The notes beneath the pieces are model-generated. The model saw only the letters and a list, made by a program, of their open reading frames with translations. It did no database searches and was not told the DNA's origin. 15,536 nt of DNA from Pigoraptor vietnamica (lineage: Eukaryota > Opisthokonta > Filasterea): positions 1 through 15,536 of the forward strand of contig CALSCQ010000735.1 of NCBI GenBank assembly GCA_943704525.1, written 5' to 3'. This document shows positions 1-15,536 of the stretch, piece by piece (position 1 is the stretch's first letter; every line of letters starts with the position of its first letter). A program made the position numbers and the translations under genes.

Positions 1-107
1 CCCCCAACCCCGTGTTCATTGCACACACGCCACCACCACTTGTAATAATCCCATTGCACCCCTCCTAATGCCCTCCCCCACGTGACCACCGCACACACGC
101 AACGCAC

Positions 108-607
108 CAGCTTGTCCTTGATGAGCTCGACATTGGTGACCTCGCCGTACGCGCCGCACAGCTCGCGCAGGTCGTCCTCCGTCGTGAACTGGCTCAGGCC
201 AAAGAAGCCGAGAACATTGCAGGGCGGCGCAGAAATCTGTGTCGCAGACACACACGCACGGTCAACCACGCGCGCACACGATGCGCGCAACAGCCATAGG
301 GAGGAAGACACGAGCCGCGCACATGGACGACAAACAATCACGACAGCGTACCCTTCCATTCTTGTCATCACGGCCGCGCCTATATCGAATGCGCAAGAGG
401 GAACGGTTTAGCGAGCAGCCGAAAGCGATGCGCGTTCATATTTCGGCAGAATGGCACAGGACAAGCGCTGCAACACTTTACAGGACAGATCTCTCAAGTG
501 ATATCCATCCGCACACAACAGACGCACCGCTCGCCACGGTCGTCGCTGCGACGCGGGGAACGCGACCGAGAGCGCGAGCGAGAGCGCGAACGGGAGCGAG
601 ACCGCAT
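108..607 (-). CDS. TRA2-like SR splicing factor, N-terminal part (3 exons; gene runs off the left edge)
   Basis: Exons on the minus strand are 607-528, 379-352 and 236-108, joined in phases 2 and 0. Donors are GTGCGT, GTACGC and, at 107, GTGCGT. An in-frame TGA 45 nt upstream supports the ATG at 607. Residues 2-17 are eight Arg-Ser dipeptides, followed by SPRRSDDRGERRGRDDKNGR, so an RS arm. From about residue 43 an RRM begins (NVLGFFGLSQFTTEDDLREL, then GAYGEVTNVELIKDKL); LGFFGL at 45-50 is the RNP2 strand. The GVFGLS..TTE.DL pattern is that of Transformer-2 proteins, which carry RS-RRM-RS and bind exonic enhancers to promote 3' splice-site choice in the nucleus. The second half of the RRM (RNP1) and any C-terminal RS arm lie outside the window. 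Another single-RRM SR-like protein is possible. Bases 1-107 are intron 3 as far as I can see. Confidence 0.72.
352..379 (-). other. 28-nt micro-exon of the TRA2-like gene
   Basis: It lies between acceptor ATAG (ending at 380) and donor GTACGC (starting at 351). It is needed for phase: exon 1 ends with two bases of a codon and exon 3 must be read from its first base. With this exon the join is open and adds RGRDDKNGR, which continues the Arg/Asp-rich linker. Flanking introns are 148 and 115 nt. It was found by reading, not from transcripts. Confidence 0.62.
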
Positions 608-1304
608 TCTATCGCGGGGCGCGAAAGTGGTGCTGGGGCTCCTGTTTCAAAACGATAAAAAAGGAAAGAAAAAGGCAACTCAGTGCGCGTAGTGCTGGAG
701 AGACCTCAGCCCACTTTCGCAAATAAGCCAATAGTCGCAGCCATTACATGACTCAGGCAAGATTAAGGCGCACAATGTCCTGAAAACGCGCTGAAAGCAG
801 CCCAGAGGAACGTGGGCACACGGAACAAGGAATGCGACACGCGGCGCAAAGCAAGGAGATCGACGACGCCGTTTGCACACAAAGGGGGGCCGCCCACCGC
901 TCCATCTCCCCGCCCTTCGCCACGCGTCCACTCTCCCCGCGCACGAAGGAGAGAGGGGGAGTGCAGTGGTTGTGGGCGGTTGCACTTGAAAGGAAAATAA
1001 CCGTGCGCCCCCCCCGAACAGCTGAGCGGGCATCACGTGACACGCGCGAGTCCTCACAAGCGTGGAACCCTCACCCTCCATCCCACCTGCTCCTGTTTCA
1101 CGGGTGTCCACACACAGCCCTTGCTCGCCCCTCTTGAGCGTCCTTTTTCAGCTCCATTTCCATGCCGTGTGCCGCGTAATCTCTCTCTCGGTGTGTGACG
1201 AGTCGACGGGAGCTCCACTCGTACAACTGCCTATTGAGCCGAGGTGTTTCGCCGTGTTTCAAGCCCCGTCCCATCACCTAGTACAGTCGCGCACGCAGCG
1301 AAAG
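608..1304. promoter_or_regulatory. Divergent intergenic region between the TRA2-like and RCC1L-like genes
   Basis: The start codons of the two genes face away from each other across 697 bp, so both promoters and 5' UTRs should lie here. Visible candidates are GCCAATAGTC at 727-736 (CCAAT-like, 120 bp upstream of the TRA2-like ATG), TGACTCA at 749-755 and the palindrome TCACGTGA at 1033-1040. I see no TATA box at a convincing place. Long frames on both strands here have no recognisable content. Assigning function to these motifs is inference. Confidence 0.5.
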
Positions 1305-3619
<2,315 letters not shown>

Positions 3620-3917
3620 CGACGACAATTGTGTTGTGTGTGTGTGTGTGTGGCCCTTGCGCAACATTCGGTATGGGTCTAAAGTGCGCCCCGTTGTGAG
3701 GCGGCGACTGTATTTCCCATTGCAGTTTCAGTTAAGAGTCGCGCGGTATCCCGCAGCTGCAGCGACCCATAACAGACGGCAAGGGGGAAACAGTACTTGT
3801 GATCACGACACAGACACTGACACGACACGCTGCGAACCGCGCGATACGCCACGCAAGATGAAAAAAAAAAACGAAGAAATGAAGAGAAGTAGTCATTCAC
3901 CACATGAGCGGCGCCGT
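3620..3917. other. Convergent intergenic / 3' UTR region
   Basis: The two flanking genes end tail to tail 298 bp apart, so this stretch should hold both 3' UTRs and cleavage sites. It has a short GT run (about 3632-3651) and a run of ten A at about 3861-3870. I see no AATAAA on the plus strand and none on the minus strand, and no gene. Confidence 0.5.
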
Positions 3918-6900
3918 TCACTCGGCAGCGACGGGGGCAGGTGACGGAGCCGCCGCTCCGCTGCCCCCAGTGGCCGCCGCGCCCGTCTGCGCATCGCCCT
4001 CGGTGCGCTCTCCGCCCGCAGCGTTCTTCTTGCCGCTGCCTCGTCGGCGACGCTCGCGCTTCTCGCGGGGCGCATCGGCACCGCCCTCGGATTGCGCGCC
4101 ACCCTCCGCGCCTTCCTGGGCCGGCGTCGACGGCTTGCTCCCACCGGCAGACTCGCCGGCAGCAGTTGCGCCGCCCGCAGAGCCGCGTCCGGAACCGCCG
4201 CGGCCGCCTCCGCCGCCGCCTCCGCGACCGGGCTTGCGGTCCTTGCCACGGCTCTGTGCGTCACCCGCGGGTGCGGCCCCTTCACCCGCAGCGGCTTGCT
4301 GTTGTTGCTGCTGCGGCTGCTGAGGCTGCTGAGGCTTGGGCTGCTTCGGCCCCTCCTTCTTGCCGCTGTGGCTTCCTCCGCGGCGGTGGCCGCCCTTGCC
4401 ACCCTCAGCCACAGCCTCGCCGGTGACCTGCTTTCCGTGCTCCGGCGCCGCGTTGGCTGCCGCATTGGCGCCACCACTGTTCCCACGACGCTGGCCCGAT
4501 CCTTGCGGGACAAACGTCCTCACGTTGCCCCCGCCAATCACGACGGGTGCAGATGCGGTCGACGCGGCGGACGGCGCCTGCGCACTTTGCGCCGCATCGG
4601 CCGCTGACGTCGCAGCCGCGGTCGGAAGTTGCGACGACGGCTGCTGCGACTGGTGCTGCGACGGGTGCTGCTCGGCGAGCTTCTTCTTGACAGCCTCGGC
4701 CGCAGCCGCGTCCGTCGCGGAGCTTTGCAGCTGCTGCTGTTGGAGCGCCTGGTGCGCCGCGAGCGCCTGCTGCATGTACTGCTGCTGCTTGAAGAGGGCG
4801 TACGGAGGCACCATTCCGGACATCGCTGGCCCGACGAGGCCAGGTGCGAGCACCCCCTGCATTGCCTGGATCTGCGCGGGACGCGACGGCTGCGGTACGA
4901 AGGGACGGGCTCCCACAAACGTCCCAGACGCCTGTTGCTGCGCCGTCGTCGTCGGAGGCCGGTAACCCATAGCGGCGGCGGGCCTCATCTGGCCAGCGCC
5001 TGGCGTAGGGTTAAACGGAGGGGCGGTCACGTCGATTCCCTTCGTCGACGCGAGTGACGGCGACGGCGTCGCACCGGCCGACGTGCCCGTTGTAGACGAC
5101 GCTCCAGTTTGCGTCTGTGCCATCGGCAGAGAGCCAGAGGCGAGCGACGAGTCGCCCGTCGCGCCAGCGACCTTGGCGCCAGCGCCGCCAGCAACCGCTG
5201 CGCCAGCACCCGCGACCGCCGCAGACCCGACGGCACCTTGCTGCGCCCGCCCGCCGCGCACTTGCGACTGCTGCTGATAGCCAGCCATCGCATTCCTGTT
5301 GTACGCCGCAGCCGCCGCAGCCGCCGCCTTCGGATTGCTCATCATCATCGCGGCCGCAAACGGATTCTGCGCATAAAAGTCCATCGGCGAAGGCTGGAAG
5401 GGCGTGTACTGCCCGTACGTTCCCCGCACGCCAATCGCGCCCGGCGCGTTCGCCGTCTGTCCCTGCTGTACAGCCGCCATCTGGTACATGAGGTATGGAT
5501 ACATCGGATCCATCCCCGGAAGTGCAAAGGTGGGCCACGCGGCTGCCGCGGCGTTCGCCTGCGCCTGCGCCTGCTGCTGTTGCTGCTGGTGCGTCTGTGT
5601 CGTCGAAGACGCCTGCGCGCCCGTCCCGCTCTCTACCGCACCGCTCTCACCACGCGATGCATCGTCACCGCCAGCTGCAGCCCCCTGCGCCTGCGACGCA
5701 GTGCCGACATACTTGGCCCCAGGCGCAGTGCCGACTGCAGACTTGGTCCAATCGGCGACCCCTCCCTGTGCCACTCCAGACGCCTGGCCAGCGCCGGGCT
5801 GCCCGCGACGAACAGCCTGCGCGGCGGCGGCGGAGGGCATAAACGGACCTCCGCCAAAACCGAGGTAGCTGGTCGGCCCGTAGACGAGCATCGGCGACAT
5901 GCCAGACGTCCCCGAAGAGAAGACCGACGCCTGCTGCAGATACTGGTCCACGGGCTGGGTGTACTGCCACGCCTGGCGCATCGCGTCCACAGTCGCGGCA
6001 GCCATGGGCGTCTCGCTCGCCTGCGCGAGGTTGAGACCGTCATTTTGGTTCTCGGCGGTCGCCGTCGAGGTCGCTCCGGTGCGACCGACAGCCGCCGTCA
6101 TTCCAATCGGACCGAACGCGTTCGACGTAGGCTGCGCCGCGCCAAAACCGATCGTGTCGTTCTGCGAAAGCATTGTGCGCGCTGTACCGCCGATCGCCTC
6201 CGAGGCAGATGCCGCGCCCTTGTGGTCGGCCTTGGCCTTGTCGTCGGCCGTGCCCGCGCCGGCATCCCACGCGGCGCGCGCGGCGATCATAGTCTTCGCG
6301 GCAATCGACTCGCCCGGCGTTGTCGGCTCGTCCAGAATGCCAGAGGGAATCGGGGCCTCGCTCAACTCCGACACTGAATCCTTGCGCGCGCCAGGCGTGC
6401 GAGCGCCCATCGAGTCTTGCGCACGCGAAAGCGGCGACCGGCCGAGGGCGTCCAGACGACCCTGTCCCTGCAACCGCGGCGATGCCCCAGCGTCGGAATC
6501 CGTCTTGGAATCGTCCTTTCCACCCTTGCGCGGCGTGCTCTTTTCGCCTCCCTTGTGGCCACCCATAACAGGGGACTTGGGCTCTTCCTTCTTGTCCTCC
6601 ACCACACGCGGCGGACGAACCCACGCGTTGACAACTGGGGCAGGCTCCTTGCCCTTGTCACCAGAGCCTGGCACGCGGACGCGCGGCTCCTGCGACTGAT
6701 CGCCTTCATCCGACAATCCCGAATCGTCATCGGTCTTGTCCTGCTCGCCCGCAGCCCCGCCACGCCCGCGGTCGCGGCGCTCCTCCCTTTCCTTCTTGCG
6801 CCGCTCGCGCTTCTCTTCTTGACGGCGCTTCTGCTCCTCAATCTCCTTCTGCTTGCGCTTGTCCTGCTTCGACACGACCGTCGTGAACTCGCCAAACTCT

Positions 6901-9900
6901 TCGTCGGCCGCGCCGAGAACAGAGGAAGGCAGTTCCTCCACAGCGACAACGCCGGCACGGAGGGGGTCGGGCGCATTCAACAGCGCAGCAGTGTCCGCTT
7001 GAAGCAGCAGGTCATCGTCACCCTCGCTTACTCGGCGCTGCCGGCCACCCCTCTCCTGCCCGCCACGCTGCGCACCCTGCTGCTGGCCCTCGCGTTGGTC
7101 CTTGCCCTTGCGGTCGCGGTCACGACGGTCTTGGCCATCGCGCTCCTTCGGCTGCTTCTCCCGACGCTCTCGCTGGCTACGATTCCCCTCGCGCTCAGCG
7201 CCCGCAACTTCTTGCTCTTCCGCCGGTTTGGCGTCATCAGCTGGACGAACGGACGCCGACTTTCCACCGGGGAGGCGAACGACAAGCGGTCCGGACCTCC
7301 GCTCCGGGCGCGGGCCGCGGGCGCCTCGCGCGTCCTCCTGGGCGGGCGCGCCCGTCGAGCTTTCGCTTTCGCGATCCCTGCGACGTCCGCCCTCAAACCG
7401 ACCTTCGTCGCGCCCGCGCCGATCCCTATCAAAGCGCTCCCCGTACCTATCGCCGCGGTCGCGATTGTCGCGGCCACGACCGTAATCGCGCGAACGATCA
7501 TCATGCGCACCTTCCGGCATGTAGGCCACGTGCGATTCCTCCGAGCCGGCGACACCGGCGGAATCGGTCGCAGCCTTCGCTTGGGCTTCCGCCTTGGCAG
7601 CCTCCGCTTTTGCCGCCTGTTCGGCCAGCTGAGCCGCAAGCGCCGCGGCCGCCATGGCCTCCTTCTTGGCACTGCGGTCGATCTCCTTGGTGCGCGCCGC
7701 CGCAAGCTCTTGGCGCAAATCGACGCGCGTCACGGGCCCGATGTTGTTCCAAGCCTCCTTGCGCGGCTGGGCACCGCCTGCACCCGCCTGTTGATCGGCA
7801 GCCTTCGACGCCGCTTGCTGTTGAGCCACCGGCTGCACCGGGACAGGCAAAGCACCAGCGGGTGACGGCGACTTGGGAACGCCGGCCTCCTGCTCGTCCT
7901 TTTTGTCGGCGACGCCCTCCTCGGAGTTCTGCCGCTTCTGTCGCTGATCACGCCCGTCTTTCGAGAGGACTACGAGGCGATCCGACGGCTTGCTTTGCGC
8001 GGCCGCAAGGGCTGCCGCCTTTGCCTTCGCCTCTGCGGCAGCCCGCGCAGCCAGCTCCTGCTCGTGTTGCTGTTGCGGAGTGAGATCACCGCCCTGCTTG
8101 GGTTCCGTCCCGTCCTTAGGACGCGACTGAATCGAGATCGCACCGTACTTGTTGTCGCCCTGATCGCGCGTCATGAGGCGCATCTGCTGTTGCTGCTGCT
8201 GGTGGGGGTGGTCGCGGTAGTCCCGGTAATCCCGGTAATCGCGCGAATCCCGCATGTCGCGGCCGTCATGCGCGGGCGGACGCTCCCGGTCGCGATCGCG
8301 GTAGTCGGCCTCGGGATAGTCGCGACGGTAGCCAGCTGGCCCATGGCGGTCGGCGCCCGGATAATCGCGCTGATCGTCGCCATACGGTCCACGCCCACCA
8401 CTGCGCGCGTCGTCGCCGTGCCAGCGCTGCTGACCGCGATCACCTGGCCGCTCGTACGGCGGATAATCACGCGGAGGGGGCGGCCCGCGTCCCCTCTCAT
8501 CCCGCGGATAGTCGCGATCGCCGTACCTCCGGTCGTAATCACGGCCGTAGTCGTCTTCTGGCCGGCCATGCGGCGGATACGACTGCCTACGGTCATGCCA
8601 TTCGCGATCCCGGTCGCGATACCCGCCATCTCGGTCGGCAGCATGCGCCGTGCCGTGGCGTGCCTCGGCAGGCTCACGCACATCGTGCCGCTCAGGGGGG
8701 CGCGCGTCCCTGTCGCGCTCGCGGTCCCTGCTCTTGTCAGCCGCACCTTTAACAGCCGGCTTGTCGTCGTCATCAAACGTAATCGACTCGCTAAAGTCCA
8801 TCTCCTGGTCCTGCGACCAGTCCTCCCCACGCGGGCGCTTCGCCAGCTCTCCCATCGCGGCAATGTCCTCAGGGCGCACGGTCACCGGCCGCGACACAGG
8901 AGGCTCACTGGCGCTCCTCGCATCCCGATCCCCAAATCCACCGCTAGGGTCGACCCGGCGGTCGCCACCAAACTCGCGTGCGCCATACGGCGAAACGGAC
9001 TGCCGGCCATACGCGCCGTTCGGGCCGGGCCCATAGCGCGCGCCCGCCGGCTGCTCGAACCGATCCCTCGAATAGGGACGGCCCTGATCGGGGCGAGCCC
9101 CGCCACGATAATCACCGCGGTCGTACCCTGAATTCGAATTGGCGTTGTTGAGCGAATGTCCACCACGCCAAGAGATCCCCCGTCTACAACATTCAACCCC
9201 CTCTCTCACCTGGTCCGGGCGACGGCCTCGCATACGGATCACGACCAAAGCCACCCTCAGGCCGATCGCGCCAACCTTCGCCGCTCTGCGACCTCAATCC
9301 GCCCTCTCCAGGCTTGTCGCCGAGGGTGGGGAAATCGCGCGACGAGAGCGAACCGCGATCCGCTCCCATCCCCGCGGACGACGCAGAGCCAGAGCCCGAT
9401 CCGAGGCCCCCGGTCGCCTGCCCCCAGCGCGAGACGGGTGGCGACGGCTGTGCGTCGGACGCCGGCCCATCGTCCGACTGGAAGTTTGGTTGAAAGAATT
9501 GCGCACGACGCGCCGCCTCCGCCTGCGACAGGGGGGCCGAAGAGTGCTGCGGCGCCTGCTGGGGCGCATGCTGCTGAGGCTCGTCGCCCTCCTCCTTTGT
9601 GGCCGAGGGCGCACCCCACCCGAGGCCGCCCGACGGCACCAAGTTGACATTGGGATCGAGACCGGCGTTTTCACGCTTGCGGCTCGGAAGAGAAACCGGC
9701 TTCGGCGCCGCTATGGCAGGCTTGCCGGTACGACCGGCGCCGACCTTACCGAGAACTTGAAGACCCGTTCCATACCGAGTCACTCCTACACAGAGCATCC
9801 AAGAATTACGAAAATGGACATATCGCATGACTATCATTCACCGCACATGTGCGCTCGTGCTTTCCCAAACAGTCTCGCGTCCAAAGCACGCGGCGCAGTG

Positions 9901-10110
9901 CAGGCTCACAAACGAACAACGCAGGCAGAGCGTGGGTGGCGCCAGTGAAAAGCACGTACCGCCCGCAGAAGCAGGCTTGGGGGTGGGATTGAAGACCTTG
10001 TTTAGGTTGAGGCTGGAGAACTTTGCCTTGGGAGCGGTCGACGACGATGTGCTACTCGCTCTCGCATTCTGGGAAGAGGCGTCCCCAGCCCCGCGTCCGA
10101 TCGCGCTCAT
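3918..10110 (-). CDS. PRRC2/BAT2-family large disordered RNA-associated protein, 1978 aa, 3 exons
   Basis: Exons: 10110-9960, 9785-9210, 9127-3918; introns of 174 nt (GTACGT donor) and 82 nt (GTGAGA donor), both phase 1; stop TGA at 3920-3918. The N-terminal BAT2 domain is clear: KFSSLNLNKVF (30-40), RYGTGLQVLGKV (54-65), DPNVNLVPSGGLGWG (94-108) and DFPTL (201-205). A second PRRC2-like block lies at 327-364 (RPEDIAAMGEL ... MDFSESITFDDDD). Then come an Arg/Asp/Tyr-rich region (about 374-550), polyQ (552-557), FTTVVSK followed by a Lys/Arg/Glu-rich likely helix (about 987-1030), long Ala/Gln/Gly/Pro low-complexity tracts, and a C terminus with polyQ, RGG-type repeats (about 1880) and a basic patch (about 1930). 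No folded enzyme domain is visible. PRRC2 proteins associate with initiation factors, mRNA start regions and stress granules; a like role here is inference. Human PRRC2A is similar in length (about 2150 aa). Confidence 0.86.
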
Positions 10111-10140
10111 TGATGGGTTGTCAGCGATGTGCTCTAAAAA

Positions 10141-10160
10141 CCGTCACGTCGCGGTGACGG
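10141..10160. promoter_or_regulatory. Perfect 7-bp inverted repeat in the PRRC2-like 5' UTR
   Basis: CCGTCAC and GTGACGG flank a 6-nt loop, 31 nt upstream of the start codon. As RNA it would form a GC-rich hairpin that could slow scanning. As DNA it could instead be a palindromic protein site. Function is inferred. Confidence 0.45.
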
Positions 10161-10515
10161 AAAATACAAGACAACCGGCGATCGAGTGGATGCCCTTCCT
10201 CTGTCGTTCTCTCACTCTGCAGTCGCTGAGCTTGCGTGGTGCCGCGAGCGCAGTTCGTTCGCGGTCCAAGTGGATTGACGCCAGATGGTACAGCGAAAAC
10301 CGCGAAATTCGAAAGACAAAGTAACGGATGAAGAGAATAAAAAGGAGACGAAACTAAAGCAGCCCCAATGCCTGCAAGAGAGACCGTAGTGGGAACTATG
10401 GCGGCGGCCGAAGTCCCACTAGGCCCACAATAGGGGGGTGAGGGGGAAGAGGGAGATGCAGATGCGACCGGGTGAACTCGATATCAACCCAACGGGCGCT
10501 CGACGAGCGAGAGAC

Positions 10516-10518
<3 letters not shown>

Positions 10519-10565
<47 letters not shown>
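10519..10565. repeat. (AG)n microsatellite, 47 nt
   Basis: About 23 uninterrupted AG units, (CT)n on the strand of the PRRC2-like gene, about 410-455 bp upstream of its start codon. It could be promoter DNA or 5' UTR. Confidence 0.97.
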
Positions 10566-10570
<5 letters not shown>

Positions 10571-10722
10571 GGCAACGGGAGAGAACAGGCGAATCGATGG
10601 ATGGATGGATGGGAGGTGAGAGAGAGGGATGCGGACGATGCACAGAGGCCGATTGACAGCGACAGACTCTGGCCCAGTTCCTGCGGCTTCTGTTTCGGAT
10701 GGCGAAACGGACCAAAAATTTT

Positions 10723-10728
10723 TTTATT
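10723..10728 (-). terminator. Candidate poly(A) signal AATAAA of the ABC-transporter gene
   Basis: On the minus strand AATAAA occurs in an A-rich stretch 267 bp beyond the transporter stop codon, in the right orientation. The hexamer may be chance in A/T-rich text, and poly(A) signals of this lineage are unknown to me. Confidence 0.35.
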
Positions 10729-10822
10729 TTTTTGGATACGGCCAATAGTCAAGCCATACTGAAACCGCAAGTGTCCGCCACAATTCAAAGGAATTCGTGA
10801 CATCACTCTGGCGTCACTTTCG

Positions 10823-10850
10823 TTTGGCGGGAATTCAAATTGGCGGGAAA
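10823..10850. promoter_or_regulatory. Tandem E2F-like sites
   Basis: TTTGGCGGGAA (10823-10833) and ATTGGCGGGAAA (10839-10850) match the E2F/DP consensus (TTTSGCGC/G followed by AA) and lie in the same orientation 16 bp apart. A CCAAT-like motif is 70 bp away. They lie about 715-740 bp upstream of the PRRC2-like ATG. Confidence 0.45.
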
Positions 10851-10994
10851 CAAACATTATTGAAGCCTGTCGTTCATCATTTATGCGGGGTCGCAACGGC
10901 AAAGCGAAACCTTCCAACACGCGCTGCGAAGCACAACAGAACCCAAGCTGCGGATAACTCCTCCGTAACAATTCACAGTTTCACTTACGAACGG

Positions 10995-15509
<4,515 letters not shown>

Positions 15510-15536
15510 CTGTGTGTGTGTGTGTGTGTGGGGGGG
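15510..15536 (-). repeat. CA repeat forming the 3' end of an ABCC intron, at the window edge
   Basis: On the minus strand a C run and about ten CA units end in CAG, directly followed by the first exon seen. The CA repeat stands where the pyrimidine tract normally would. Confidence 0.7.

Larger units (their letters stand above)
10111..10994. promoter_or_regulatory. Intergenic region: PRRC2-like promoter/5' UTR and ABC-transporter 3' end
   Basis: These 884 bp separate the PRRC2-like start from the transporter stop, both genes on the minus strand. They hold a hairpin (10141-10160), an (AG)n tract (10519-10565), a (GATG)n patch (about 10596-10613), a minus-strand AATAAA (10728-10723), a CCAAT-like GCCAATAGTC (10741-10750) and two E2F-like sites (10823-10833, 10839-10850). 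On the minus strand TCTCTCTTGCAG ending at 10374 could be the acceptor of a 5' UTR intron. I see no protein-coding gene; the long minus frame at 10396-10971 is made largely of the (CT)n tract. Confidence 0.5.

Noticed and set aside
680-1111. Minus-strand 143-codon frame in the divergent promoter
   Set aside because: Low-complexity Arg/Pro/Cys-rich translation of GC-rich DNA with no recognisable content.
5109-9131. Long plus-strand frames (422, 482 and 378 codons) opposite the PRRC2-like exon
   Set aside because: All are in the codon-aligned antisense frame. The sense strand avoids TTA, CTA and TCA because of its G/C-ending codons, so the antisense frame stays open. Their products are Arg/Leu/Ala-rich with no recognisable domain.
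9128-9209. Alternative acceptor TGTAG just upstream of 9191 for PRRC2-like exon 3
   Set aside because: From donor 9209 (phase 1) it enters the wrong frame. Acceptor TTCAG at 9128 keeps phase and gives a typical 82-nt intron. A GTATGC donor could pair with TGTAG in frame but is weaker.
3918-10110. SR-type splicing factor or eIF4G for the large Arg/Asp-rich protein
   Set aside because: No RRM, MIF4G or MA3 domain is present, while the N-terminal SSLNL, LGKV, DPNV.LVP..G.GW and FPTL motifs are those of PRRC2/BAT2.
10396-10971. 191-codon minus-strand frame between the PRRC2-like and transporter genes
   Set aside because: Composition is set by the (CT)n tract (Ser-Leu repeats); there is no domain, and it overlaps regulatory-looking DNA.

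Overview
The window looks like nuclear DNA of a GC-rich, gene-dense eukaryote. I could not place the lineage; a protist or alga fits the short introns (about 65-250 nt), compact spacing and CpG-rich text. There is no bacterial or viral layout: no operons, rRNA, tRNA, CRISPR array or mobile-element coding region. Open reading frames are broken by introns, and joining them at splice sites restores four recognisable proteins with consistent reading phase throughout.

Layout, left to right. (1) Minus strand, leaving the window at its left end: the first three coding exons of a TRA2-like SR splicing factor, with an RS arm followed by the first half of an RRM (108-607). (2) A 697-bp divergent intergenic region that should hold both promoters. 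(3) Plus strand, 1305-3619: a nine-exon gene whose 451-residue product is an RCC1L (WBSCR16)-type beta-propeller with a mitochondrial presequence. (4) A 298-bp convergent 3' region. (5) Minus strand, 3918-10110: a three-exon gene for a 1978-residue PRRC2/BAT2-family protein, almost all of it in one 5.2-kb exon. (6) An 884-bp intergenic region with an (AG)n tract, two E2F-like sites, a CCAAT-like motif and a possible poly(A) signal. (7) Minus strand, 10995 to the right edge: the last ten coding exons (1231 residues seen) of an ABCC10/MRP7-type ABC transporter; its first membrane-domain exons lie beyond the window.

The genes do not form a pathway. Two act in RNA biology (splicing; PRRC2 proteins are linked to translation and RNA granules), one in mitochondria (ribosome biogenesis or organelle dynamics) and one in membrane export. 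The most interesting signals are in gene structure: a tandemly triplicated 3' splice site in the RCC1L gene whose upstream copies would each end translation at the next copy's TAG; a GC-AG intron; a pure 115-nt GT tract inside an intron; 28-nt and 36-nt exons; and two stop-free, length-3n introns in the transporter gene. I did not find a novel multi-gene system. All splice joins are my own reading from frame, splice motifs and family similarity; no transcript data were available.
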